Source: Paracamarosporium sp. OC-R06-R3
Taxonomy: Eukaryota; Ascomycota; Dothideomycetes; Pleosporales; Didymosphaeriaceae
Reading direction: 5' to 3'
Length of the DNA: 41,471 bases
Assembly: GCA_019828545.1 (NCBI GenBank)
Contig: JACVRA010000435.1
Span: 1 to 41,471, forward strand
Below, piece by piece: positions 10,735 through 20,954 of the stretch. Both the position numbers and the translations under genes were made by a program. The first letter of the stretch is position 1. Each line of letters starts with the position of its first letter. The notes beneath the pieces are model-generated. The model had not been told where the DNA came from, made no database searches, and was given only the letters and a program-made list of their open reading frames with translations.

Positions 10735-11923
10735 ATGTCTTCCACTACCACAGAAGTTCTGCAACGGAAGCCCCGCAATATCGCGGTCAACACGAACCCA
10801 CAGAACGGCCTCCACCTAGTTGAATCAGATGTACCAGAGCCGGGTCCCAACGATTGCCTCGTTCATGTTCGTGCGACGGGCATCTGTGGCTCTGATGTGC
10901 ATTTCTGGAAGCATGGAAAGATTGGCGATATGGTAGTTGTTGGAGAGAACGGACTGGGTCATGAGAGTGCCGGTACAGTGATCAAGATAGGTAGTCAAGT
11001 GACCCGATTCAAACCAGGTTCGTATCATGTTTCGTTCAAATTATGACTGCTAACATATGAGATAAGGTGACAGGGTTGCGCTCGAATGTGGAATTCCTTG
11101 CTCTTTGCCAACATGCCACTTTTGTCGAACCGGCCGCTATAATGCATGCCCCGATGTAGTATTTTTCTCGACGCCGCCATATGATGGCACTTTGCGCAGA
11201 TACCACGTACACCCCGAAGCATGGTTACATGCCCTGCCTGACAACCTCTCCTACGAGGAAGGATCTCTGCTAGAGCCTCTCTCTGTTGCTCTCGCCGGTA
11301 TCGATCGGTCAAACTTGCGGCTCGGGAACGCCTTGGTCATCTGCGGAGCAGGACCCATTGGTCTGGTCACACTACTTGCTGCACATGCTGCAGGTGCTGC
11401 CCCGATCGTCATAACCGATGTGGATGAAAATCGCTTGCAAGTGGCCGAGAAACTCCTTCCTCGCGTGCGTACAGTCAAAGTAAGCCGCGAAGATACTGCG
11501 AAAGACCTGGGATCTCGGATAGTTGAATCTCTGGGTACAGAGGCGGACTTAGTGCTGGAATGTACTGGGGTGGAATCGAGTATACAGGCGGGTATTTATG
11601 TGAGTGAGCAGTGACATGCATGCTTACAACATACTGACGATGGCTAGGCGACACGATTTGGTGGGTCGGTCTTTGTGATTGGAGTTGGAAAGGATTTCCA
11701 AAACATACCATTTATGCATCTTTCTGCAAAGGAGATCGACCTTCGATTTCAATACAGATACCACGACACCTATCCCAAAGCTATCAACTTAGTCAGCGAG
11801 GGACTGATCGACCTAAAGCCTCTAGTGACTCATCGGTACCGGCTGGACGACGGTATTGAGGCTTTCGCGACGGCTTCGACTCCAGGTGCAAGGGCAATCA
11901 AGGTTCAGATCCTGGATGATTGA
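10735..11923 (+). CDS. Zinc-dependent polyol dehydrogenase, L-arabinitol 4-dehydrogenase-like
   Basis: Exons 10735-11017, 11067-11599 and 11648-11923 give 363 residues, the usual size of a medium-chain polyol dehydrogenase. Members oxidise L-arabinitol, xylitol or sorbitol to the ketose with NAD+ in the cytosol. Catalytic zinc ligands are seen as TGICGSDVH (Cys51) and GHES (His76, Glu77). The structural-zinc loop is [18 protein letters not shown], and the Rossmann motif GAGPIGL is followed by an acidic TDVD that favours NAD+. [14 protein letters not shown] and [10 protein letters not shown] are close to LadA-type sequences, which is why L-arabinitol is suggested over sorbitol. The first structural cysteine spacing (C-X4-C) is longer than the common C-X2-C. 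Divergent from the sugar porter and followed by its probable regulator. Confidence 0.92.
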
Positions 11924-11992
11924 AGCAACCGACTAGGAGAAAGATTGTGTATCTACAAGAATCATGTCGGCGGCGCTGCTGAGCAGGACGCG

Positions 11993-12011
11993 TGACGTCA
12001 TCGGGCCCGAT
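11993..12011. promoter_or_regulatory. CRE-type palindrome abutting a second 12 bp palindrome
   Basis: TGACGTCA (11993-12000), the consensus site of ATF/CREB bZIP factors, is directly followed by ATCGGGCCCGAT (12000-12011), a perfect palindrome. Both lie between the dehydrogenase stop and the regulator start, about 260 bp upstream of the latter. Function is inferred from motif identity only. Confidence 0.4.
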
Positions 12012-12153
12012 CGCTGGTAAAGTGTTGCTGCGGAGCAAGTCAAACGTATCTAGAGAAGCATATACATAAATAGAAAGTACGATCCTCAGATTCTGTGCCT
12101 ACATGGTCCACGGTCTTCTTAGATGAGCGCTTGGGGTATTAACCGGTGTCTGC

Positions 12154-12166
12154 CGGCACGTGCCCG
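12154..12166. promoter_or_regulatory. CGG-N7-CCG site containing an E-box, in the regulator's own promoter
   Basis: CGG-CACGTGC-CCG lies 100 bp upstream of the Zn2Cys6 gene ATG. Its spacer contains CACGTG, a bHLH target. The placement fits autoregulation by the encoded factor. Confidence 0.45.
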
Positions 12167-12266
12167 CTAGCGTCTCGTGCTTTCCCCACCCTTTCCAATA
12201 CCTGCATCGCCATGCCCTCAGCTACACTTTAGCGAACAATGAATTTTCTTTTGACGAATTATCGCA

Positions 12267-14541
12267 ATGAGCACGACGCAGCAAGCTTCGCGTAAATTAC
12301 CGGCCTGCAACGAGTGCAAACGTCGAAAAGTTCGCTGCTCAGGTGGCGATCTGTGTGCTAATTGCAGACGAGATGGAAAGGTTTGCGCGTATAGCTCACC
12401 TTTAGTCTTGCTCTCTGCTACTGAAAGGTCTGAACTCGGCCAACTGTATTGTACAAAGCTCACCGTTATAGACGCCTTGGAGCAGCCGAGCGTCGAATAC
12501 GGTTGACGGAAACCGCGTGGAAATTGCATCTGCCAAATGTAGATCTGGAGGATGCCATTAGACGCGTTGAAGCCGGGGTATCAGAATCTCCTTCGGAAGT
12601 GAGGGGCGGTGCAGATGAGTTGCGATCACGGATACGAAGGTCTACGCCAGAAACCGAACAACCGTCTCAAACAAGCCCGGCAGAGGCCAGTAATGCCGAA
12701 GACTACGAATTTGACGAGTCCCAGGAGTTCGACAACACCACTGATGGGATGGGCTTCCTTGTCGCCGAGCCTGGAAAGGCTGGCTACATGGGTCCTCAGT
12801 CCGGTGTTGCGGCCGTGAAGTTTCTGCAGTCATTACATATATACGGGCCATTCACTGATGCGGGCATGACATCCTTGGATAACGCCGACATGGAAAGCTT
12901 GCCGATGGCTTCAATCTCCGATACTAACCAGTTCATGAATGACTACTTTGCTATCTATCATACCGCTTATCCTATCTTACATGAAGGCACTTTCCGCGCC
13001 CGCGTCTCAGGTAGTCAACCTCATTAGGATCGTTAGGACCATGCTAATTGAGTAGGTGCGCTTGCTAAGCCAAGAGATGGCTCGTGGCCGATTCTTTACA
13101 ACATTGTCATGGCGATCGGGGCGTTCGTTGGGCAGAAGGAAGATACAAACAACGATATCCCATTTTACAGGAAAGCCAGAGCAGACTTAAAGATTGACGT
13201 GATAGAAAAAGGGTCTCTCAGCTATGTGCAAGCGCTCGTCTTGATGGCCAACTATCTTCAAAAGCGCAACAAACCGAATGCAGGCTTCGTGCTCATCGGG
13301 ATCGGGTTCAGTATGGCTTTGGCTATTGGCCTGCACCGCGAATTCGGATTGCCTCACTCGAACCCATTCACCATGGAGATCAGACGGCGGGTATGGTGGG
13401 TCTTGTTCATATTCGTTTCTGGGGCTCAACTTACTCTAGGCCGGCCACCAGTCTCTCTTGTTGGTGTCAACATCCGCCTTCCTTCTAATCTAGATGATCA
13501 GGATCTTGCCGTAGATATGGAGAGACTGCCAGCTACAAAAGATGGACCAACGGTCACCTCATGCCTCATCTCCCAAGTAAAGCTTGCTGTTATTGCCAAC
13601 GCTGTTCAAACAGAACTTCTTACCAATCAAATCCCAAGCGATGCGAAGGCACTGGAACTGGATCGCAGGGTCACCGAATGGCGGGATAATCTGCCAAATC
13701 ACTTCAATCTGTCTGTAACGCTGGATAAGTGGTTCGAAATTCCAAAACGTGTTCTGGTCTGGCGTTCGTTCCACCTTCGAATCATTGTTCACCGGCCTAT
13801 CGTGTATCAAATTATCACCGTAAAAGGAAACCTTGATGAGTCGGCTGGATCCTTGCGAGCATGTTTAGAAGCTGCAGCAGAATGCATTTCCTCAATATGC
13901 AATTATGTCGACTTTACAGCTGACTTGCCACGAGGTCTTGCCTGGTATGCAACATACTGGCTTATCACCGCAAGCTTTGTACAGGCCACTTGCTTCATCT
14001 ACGATCCTTTGCACGCACGCGCGATCGTATGGAGACAACATCTGGAACATGCTGTACAGTGCTTGAGCCAGCTTGGAGTATCTCATAGCATGGCATTGAG
14101 GGCTAGAGACATCCTTAAGAAGTTACTAGGTAAGCTCCCGGCCACGAAAGACTGCATTTGTGTACACCGTTTTGCCGCTTGTGGTTTGAACGCGCTCGAA
14201 GCGCACTAATTTATATTGCCCCTCCTCATACTACACAAACAAGTTTGCTGACATTCGCAGACCAAAGCGAGCTGCCAGCGTTTGCGAGCACATCAACAAC
14301 CATGTCTCACGTTGGTCCCGAATCCATTCCGGGGTTTTGGCAATCTGGCGCACCTCAAGGGGGTACATTCCAGGAAATAGCAGGTCAATTTCCAACAGGT
14401 CCCTTGTATAGTGCAGAAGGAATCATGACATTCCCCTGGTACGCAGAAGGATCGACCGACGCCGAGTTGTTCGACGCAACTGGAGCTATCATGCTCCAGA
14501 TGGACTCGAACATCAACTATGGGTCCTGGATGCCCGGCTAG
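12267..14541 (+). CDS. Zn2Cys6 transcription factor with Fungal_trans domain
   Basis: Four exons are proposed: 12267-12427, 12472-13010, 13056-14129 and 14261-14541, giving 684 residues. The binuclear zinc cluster is complete: Cys14, 17, 24, 30, 33 and 40 in a C-X2-C-X6-C-X5-C-X2-C-X6-C pattern, with the basic KRRKVR loop. A coiled linker (LGAAERRIRLTE) follows. The middle-homology domain shows GLHREFG, EIRRRVWW and GRPPVSL, typical of PF04082. It is a nuclear regulator binding CGG repeats as a dimer. It sits between the polyol dehydrogenase and an SDR, and sites fitting such a factor occur in its own and its neighbours' promoters. The last intron (131 bp) is the longest in the window and the least certain. 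It is likely the pathway-specific regulator of this block. Confidence 0.9.
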
Positions 14542-14689
14542 CCCTCAAATTGAAGCTACTAGACGTCATCATTGTGCTCACAGATCATGACGTCGAACGT
14601 GACCAATGTCAGAACGTACGTCGAATAATCAAGATTCCAGCGTGTCTCGGACTAGATCTGACAGCTTCAAAGAACTATCACAACAATAC

Positions 14690-15574
14690 TTAGATGAACA
14701 TCATTCCACCGTTCGCACACACAACGTCTCCAGTGACCCACCTCGATCTCTCCTCGCATAGGAACAGAACAATCTCTGCGATGTCCTCTCCCGTACCAGC
14801 TCGCGGTGCTGCTGGAGTCTTTTTGTTCTGCTCCTCCATTCGAGCAAGGTGAACCTCTCCCGCAGCCCTGTACATGTCTGTGTCCACTGGACCTGGGTTC
14901 ACGGCGTTGACTGTGATTCCGTATTTATGTCCTAACTCGGTAGCCCATACGCGAGTCAAACCCTCCACTGCAGCCTTCGATGCTGCATATACGGACTGTG
15001 TGGCGAAGCCGCCTCTCGCCGAAATTGACGAGAGGTTCACGACGCGTCCGCCACGTTTGGCCTTCGAGACGAATGCCTGTGTCATGAAGATAACAGCCCG
15101 CACATTCACACCCATCACATCTTCGTATTCCTCAGGTGTGACTTCCTCTAGGTCCTTTCCTGCAGATCCGAGGCCAGCATTGTTTACGAGGATGTCGATC
15201 GTTGTTGTATTGAAGATGGAGAGCGTTTTGGACACAATCTTTTGAGGTGCGGAGAGGTCGCGACTGTCTGCTTGTATCGCTAATGCGCGCGAGCCGAGAG
15301 TTTCGACTTGTCGTACCAAGGATTCTGCGTGGGATGCGGAAGATGGCGATACGAACGTGAACACGACCTGTTGAATATTAAGCTTCACCGCGCAGCGTTT
15401 CAGAAAAAAGCTAGCCCGACTCACATCGGCACCTTCTCTTGCCAACGTCAAAACAATATCCTTTCCGATACCACGGGCACCTCCGGTTACAACTTCAAAT
15501 AGGATTAGCGATGCCGAACGGCTGATTTAACCGACGGATCTACACTCACTGGCTACTTTGTTGCGAAGCGACAT
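14690..15574 (-). CDS. Short-chain dehydrogenase/reductase (classical SDR)
   Basis: Exons 15574-15550, 15492-15425 and 15367-14690 give 256 residues. The tiny 25 bp first exon encodes MSLRNKVA and is needed to complete the cofactor site TGGARGIG (residues 11-18). NNAG (93-96), Ser145 and the catalytic YAASK (Tyr158, Lys162) are all present, followed by NPGPVDTDM, so this is a complete NAD(P)-dependent oxidoreductase of the FabG-like/classical type. The substrate is not readable from the sequence. It is convergent with the Zn2Cys6 gene (stops 148 bp apart) and carries a tandem pair of CTCGG-N7-CCGAG sites 258-295 bp upstream, which ties it to the same presumed regulon. Confidence 0.92.
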
Positions 15575-15831
15575 GATCCGGAAGATACGAAGGACTTCCT
15601 GTCTGTGTAAGTATTCAGACGCCTTTGGGTGTTATTTTGAACTTCTTCAAACAGCCTATTATCCATCTTTACAACGATTGTGCGATTATCAAAACTCCTC
15701 GGTGATCTTCCGACTGTTCGCTTGCTCAATTCAAGGCATCAAGTCGTGATCGAGCGTTGCGCAAGATAGTCCCACATCGATAGATTCTGTGGACCGAAGT
15801 CAAGTCTCCATCAGAATGCTCCCGATTCTGA

Positions 15832-15869
15832 CTCGGCGCTCCGCCGAGCTAGCTCGGCATACCTCCGAG
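15832..15869. promoter_or_regulatory. Tandem CTCGG-N7-CCGAG inverted repeats
   Basis: Two 17 bp units of identical architecture (15832-15848 and 15853-15869) are separated by CTAG, upstream of the SDR starting at 15574. Arms are identical (CTCGG/CCGAG) while the 7 bp spacers differ, as expected of selected protein sites rather than a simple duplication. Each unit could also fold as a short hairpin. Confidence 0.6.
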
Positions 15870-16587
15870 CCCATACGTGCAGTTACACAGCCGATACAGC
15901 TTCAATAACCTACGTCCGGGAGCAAATATTTGTAAGTAGTACATGACCTGAATAAAAGGAATGTGTCGCTATGCATTAGTGAGATGAACTGCCACGCGCT
16001 GCGTTCTGCCTAGGTGCAGCCACTGTCACGTGACGATATCTCGAAGTGCAGCCTTGGACATTTCGTACATCGTATGATATGTGTTTCGCCAGTAGGTACG
16101 AATCCTTCAGTTCGACTTACGACTTCGCAGTATTCTAGCTGCAGTCTTGCGAGATAGAAAGGAAGCATGATAAGATGACTGTTGAGTACCTCGGATCTCC
16201 GAAGGTGTGGTGCCAAGGGAGATGGGTTTCAGAGCAATCTATAATAGAAAGATTTTTGCGACACATCGTTTCTACCAACTTTCTCCACGTTACCTCGAAA
16301 TAAACTCATCTATTTTGATCATCTTGCGCATCGGCTTCGTACCCTCTATTGATTTGCAGTTTAATTCTACGTTTCGCTCGTGATGCTTTTACAGTTGATG
16401 TGCATTTTGTCAGGCTGAAGATATGCGCAAATTATGCGCAAACGAGCCGACACTCAGCCTTGTCGGCGACTATAAAGCCATAGCCACCCGACGCGAAGAC
16501 GATCGAATCGATGACGCCGCTTTCGTGCAGCTTTTTTTTTCTGCCTTGCCATCTGGATTTCGTCTCCCATATTTCTCAGTCGTCATT
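15870..16587. other. Intergenic region upstream of the Myb/zinc-finger gene
   Basis: No recognisable gene. The open frame that begins at 16423 runs into the Myb-like frame, but its first 55 residues are unlike the family, so it is probably 5' leader. Confidence 0.4.
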
Positions 16588-16788
16588 ATGCCCAAAGCGG
16601 AAAGCGTAGGAAGCTCGGTGAGCACAGCCTCAACTGCTGGAAGTGACATGAGATCTTCGTCCTAGTCTCAACAGGATGATGAAATTTTGATCAAGGCTCA
16701 CGCGTAGGGGCTTAATTGGAATCAGATATCACCTCGGCATTTTCCAGGCAAGTCACCAAATGCCTGTCGGAAAAGACATGAACGACTT
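16588..16788 (+). pseudogene. Broken 5' part (Myb/SANT domain) of the following regulator gene
   Basis: In the same frame as the downstream gene, this segment encodes MPKAESVGSSVSTASTAGSD and then most of a Myb-like domain (DDEILIKAHA, then GLNWNQISPRHFPGKSPNACR). Two TAG codons interrupt it, at 16663-16665 and 16705-16707. They fall where the fold would have Trp (start of the Myb repeat) and a Gln before GLNW. The first could be skipped by a GTGAGC...ACAG intron (16621-16674), the second cannot readily be. Either the gene is a pseudogene or translation now begins further down. Confidence 0.6.
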
Positions 16789-18906
16789 ATGGAAAGGCTC
16801 AACGCTAAGCAATGGGACGGCATTAGATTAGACAAACTCGCGGAAGCTTATATGGAAGTGCGATCTGAAATGTGGAGTATCTTAAGTGTAAAGCTCAATG
16901 AAAAATGGCAATTGGTAGAGCAGAAAGTACGTGCTACCCTTGGCCCCTTCCTCCGTACTGTGCTGACTTTCTATAGTGTATGGGAAAAGGCTTAAAAAAT
17001 TTGGCCCAGGCATATCACCAGGCGAAACGAAAGATAGACACATACAGAACTACTGACGATGATAGCGGGGTGGGCATTTCTGATCTGGACGGTGACCCAC
17101 CGGGGGATCTAGGAGAATATGCGGAGAACACACTAGAGCGAATAGGCTATCAAGCGCAGGATCGTATACCTTCAATTCAGTCAATTCTAGCGCATACATC
17201 TGCGGTGCAACCGCGGCCTATGGATGAGCAAAGGAGGGGAATCGGATCTCCAAGAAGACAATATTTTCAACCCATGACTCGGATTCCTTCTTCGAGTCCA
17301 ACGAGGAACAAGGTCGATTTTGTTGCTACAAGAAGCGCAGATGATCAACGAGGAGAACAACACGATGTCCTGTCATTGCACAAATCTACAGTCATACACC
17401 ACTCCGATCTATCTCTATCACCTTCTATTGTTTCCGAAATGAAAGAGGTCACGACGCCTTCGCCCATTTCTGAACAGTCGTTTGGTTTTGACATGAACGA
17501 ACTTGAAGCACAGAAGGAGATTCTAATTGATCGTCTAATGCTTCACTTTTACGACATCTTTGATACTCAAGATCCTCCTGGTCAACACCGACGAGGCTCA
17601 TCGGAGCCTTCAAAAGGTTCCCCAAAGCGATCAGCACAGGGTACAGACTCGAGAGGTACAATGAAGCATGGCCGGTCTGTTGAAGATAATAACAACGATG
17701 ACCAAGGCTTTGATGATCGACCCAACAAGAAGCCAAGAAAAGCAAAGGGATCCAGCACGATTGTTCGAGAAGAAAAGAAAAAACCCTTCGCGTGCCCTTT
17801 TTTCAAACATAACCCTGAAAGATATAGTACAGCGCGGGCGTGTGCAGGCCCGGTTGGGTGGGAAAATGTTTCCCGTCTCAAGTAAGTGATACTCACCAAG
17901 AGAAACAGCTCCAAGAAGGATATGTCTGACTGTAATCAGAGAGCACTTGTACCGTCGGCATGCCCTAGCACCTCAGTGTGCCCGCTGTTGTCTTACCTTT
18001 GAGGATGAAAACATGCTCACAGAACATCAACGAATGCCTGAGGGCTGTATCATCAGAGTTCAGAACTCGCTGGAAGGGTTGACCAAGAAGCAGATTGAGC
18101 AGCTCAAGTATCGTAAAAGTATGTTCCGAGCAGGAAGTGAAGAGGAGAAGTGGAAGATCATCTACCTGGTCTGCTTCCCAGCCACCGCTTTGGATGCAAT
18201 GCCAACCCCGTGTAAGTGTACCTTCAATTTCGCCATAATTAATTACGTGTTGACATGGGTTGCAGATTATATAGACGTGGTTGTTGAGAATGATACAAAA
18301 GACCGATCTCCCAAAGACCCTGCGATTGCACAATACGAGGCGTATATGAATCGCGAGCTTCCTCGAAAAGTTCGCAAGGAACTCGAGATTGCGATAGAGA
18401 GACTTGTCGGTGCGCTAAAGGAGACATTGAAGAACCAGCTTGAAGGCCTCGTCCGAAACTGTCAGGAAAGACTCTCAACAGAGTATGAGCATTCAAGAAT
18501 GTCTTCGTTTGTTAAGCTGCCTGATGAAAGTTGTCCACAAACTGGTCCGAACGATTCGAACGGAAGCTCACAGCTCGACATTACTGCAAGCTCGAGTGCC
18601 CTGGCTCCATATATCGTACCTATGGACTCTTCATTGGACCCATGGCCTGCCATGAATTCTGTCATCGGTGTCAATGCAGCAGCCCTTTCTGATTCCGCAT
18701 ACTTTTCGGACACAACTTTTCCGCTTCCTAGCGATCCTTGGTGGCCTTCAATGACGGACACAGATCTGATTATGGCTGCGTCTGATCCAGTTGTGCCGAT
18801 CACGAAAGATAATTTGGAGTCATCTCGGCCTGGTGCTGATCCCGGAATGCAAGCGTCTTACGTTGACAAAGGAAAAAGCAGAATGGATGCCGCCTATGTT
18901 AAGTGA
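16789..18906 (+). CDS. Myb-remnant plus C2H2-type zinc-finger regulator, N-terminally truncated
   Basis: Exons 16789-16926, 16977-17881, 17940-18211 and 18266-18906 give 651 residues from the first downstream ATG. The N-terminal part (KQWDGIRLDKLAEAYMEVR) is the tail of a fungal Myb/SANT region. A long polar low-complexity stretch follows, then FACPFFKHNPERY, a split intron and EHLYRRHALAPQCARC, FEDENMLTEH: a C2H2-like zinc-finger module common in ascomycete nuclear proteins. The rest (helical, then Ser/Asp-rich) is unassigned. A role in transcription is inferred from the domains. With the segment at 16588 the ancestral protein would be about 718 residues with a full Myb domain. The start is therefore uncertain and the locus may be a pseudogene. 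Confidence 0.65.
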
Positions 18907-19686
18907 GCGAGCCCACTAGAAGAATATATTAGGAAGATTTTTTTTCCGAGCCTGCGTGGATGCCGGTAAACGTGATAGAGGCATATAGAGGTGCATTCCT
19001 TCGGACATTTCTATATGTAGTGTAAAGAGCCGCGCAGAATGCATAAAAATATACCTTGTATTCGAAGGTTGTGAGCTTCTCTGCTAAGTTTGCGAAGCTC
19101 GATATGGTGGACCTAGGTAGGGCAGCCGCACACAATGCTTGATATTAATGTGATTGACCATGTAGCGAACGGGAAGAGCACGCTCGTGCGTATAGATGTC
19201 CTGGCGGCAACAGAGCCCCTTAACCGCTGTTCCCCAATTCCCCTTACTTTTAGATCTACCATCGCATTTACACCACTACTCTTCCCTATGCCACATGTGA
19301 ACGATGTGTGTCAGATCGTCCACAGTGATCCGCGTCTCGCGTTCATAATCTGCTCATCCGTCCGCGAAGCTCGTCCGGGTTACTAGGTAAAAACGCGCTA
19401 TACCGTATAGAGAAAGCACTCTCTGATTGGATGAGTCCCTGCCTAGCAAGACACTAACTCCAAATGGAGGCATCCAGGCTGCGCTAGGCCTGATCAGGGT
19501 ATTACCACCTCTTAGGATTTATCATTCAGTCTCGGTTGCAAACAGTGCCGCGAGAAGGCTCAGCCGAACGAAACGATGTAGGTGCTCAAGTATAAATCAG
19601 CACAGGCTCCTAATCCAGGACATTCCATATCCAGCCACCCAAACAATTTAATTTTGTTGCCTCATTCCAGTCTCAGATTATCAGCT
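18907..19686. other. Intergenic region before the second SDR
   Basis: 780 bp without a recognisable gene or repeat. Short frames on both strands look like chance. Confidence 0.5.
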
Positions 19687-20794
19687 ATGGCTGCTGTTCC
19701 GTTTCGTGAAGTCCTCACTGAGCAGAGAGCTCACCTACCCCTTCTTGCTACCACCGAGACTTGCTCAGGCAGAACCTATATCGTGACAGGAGCAAATCAA
19801 GGACTCGGACGTGAGGCACTTAAGACGCTAGTTCGCTTGGGAGCCCACAAGGTCATCGCCGCAGTACGAAACATCGAATCAGGAAAGGAAGCGCAAGCGG
19901 AAATTGAGAGGGAAATCGGGACGCAAGGTATCATTGAGGTTTGGCCCCTCGACCTAGCCAGCAACGCGTCGGTGAAAGCCTTTGCGAAGACAGTCATCGA
20001 GAAACTGGATCGGATCGACGGTGTGATAGAGAACGCCGGAGTCGCACTTGTTCACTGGTCCACGGTTGAAGGACACGAAACGTGTATCAAAGTCAATGTC
20101 ATCGGGACCGTACTCTTAGCGGTTCTGCTGCTCCCAAAATTGGAAGAGAGTAGCAAGAAATTCAACATCCAACCGCGACTATCCATTGTCACGAGCGAAG
20201 CCGCATGGCAAGCAAAGTCAGAGGTGGATAGAATCAAGGACAACCCAAGTCATAAGTGGAACGATGGAAAGTCTGCAGATCCGGCCAAGGTGTAAGATCT
20301 TCATCCCCATGCAGCGAATGTTACATGCTAAAAGCTTCCTGGACAGATACCCGCTTTCCAAAGCGATCCAAGTCTTCGTGATTCGAGAATTGGCAGCCTT
20401 AGTTCCTGTTTCTCGAAGCGGGGTCATCATCAACCTCGTTAACCCCGGATTGTGCAAAACCAAGCTCAGTCGACATGCAAGTCTTTCGATGCGTGTGCAA
20501 ATTGCAATTGGCAATTTTTTGGCTGGTAGGGACGTTGAAATGGGAAGCCGTACACTTCTGCACGGCGTCGTAGCAGACAAAGACAGCCATGGATGCTACC
20601 TCTCAGCCTGCGAGATCAAGCAGTGAGTCGCCTCCAGATGCACCACACTTGGGACTGCTGACATATCATGTAGACGACACATACCTAGTTGGGTAATAAG
20701 TGGAGAAGGTCAACAGGTCCAGAAGCGAATGTGGGATGCGGTTGTTAAGGAGATGGAGGCTGCTGATCCTACTTGCATGAAGGCGATATCATAG
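19687..20794 (+). CDS. Short-chain dehydrogenase (retinol-dehydrogenase/TIC32-like SDR)
   Basis: Exons 19687-20291, 20335-20622 and 20674-20794 give 337 residues, long for a classical SDR but usual for this fungal group. TGANQGLG (residues 34-41) binds NAD(P), ENAG is the NNAG variant, and YPLSK (Tyr207, Lys211) is the catalytic pair; it is only recovered when the 43 bp intron is removed. The C-terminus (QKRMWDAVVKEME) resembles the amphipathic tail of the family. Members reduce or oxidise lipophilic ketones and alcohols, often in secondary metabolism, but nothing here fixes the substrate. It is convergent with the regulator at 20955-22539. Confidence 0.9.
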
Positions 20795-20954
20795 CATATG
20801 CCATAATATTGTCTGATTTGTTGGGTGTCCCGATTATGATTTTCAAACTCTCTAGGACGTCTGAAAAACAATCACAATGAATTTCGTCAATAAGACACAT
20901 CAGTGCACTGTGTGACAAATCATTGTTGCGGGATCTCATTTGCTAAAATGGTAT

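Noticed and set aside
18929..19386. Small frames on both strands around 19.1 kb
   Set aside because: Overlapping, unrecognised and without splice-supported extension.
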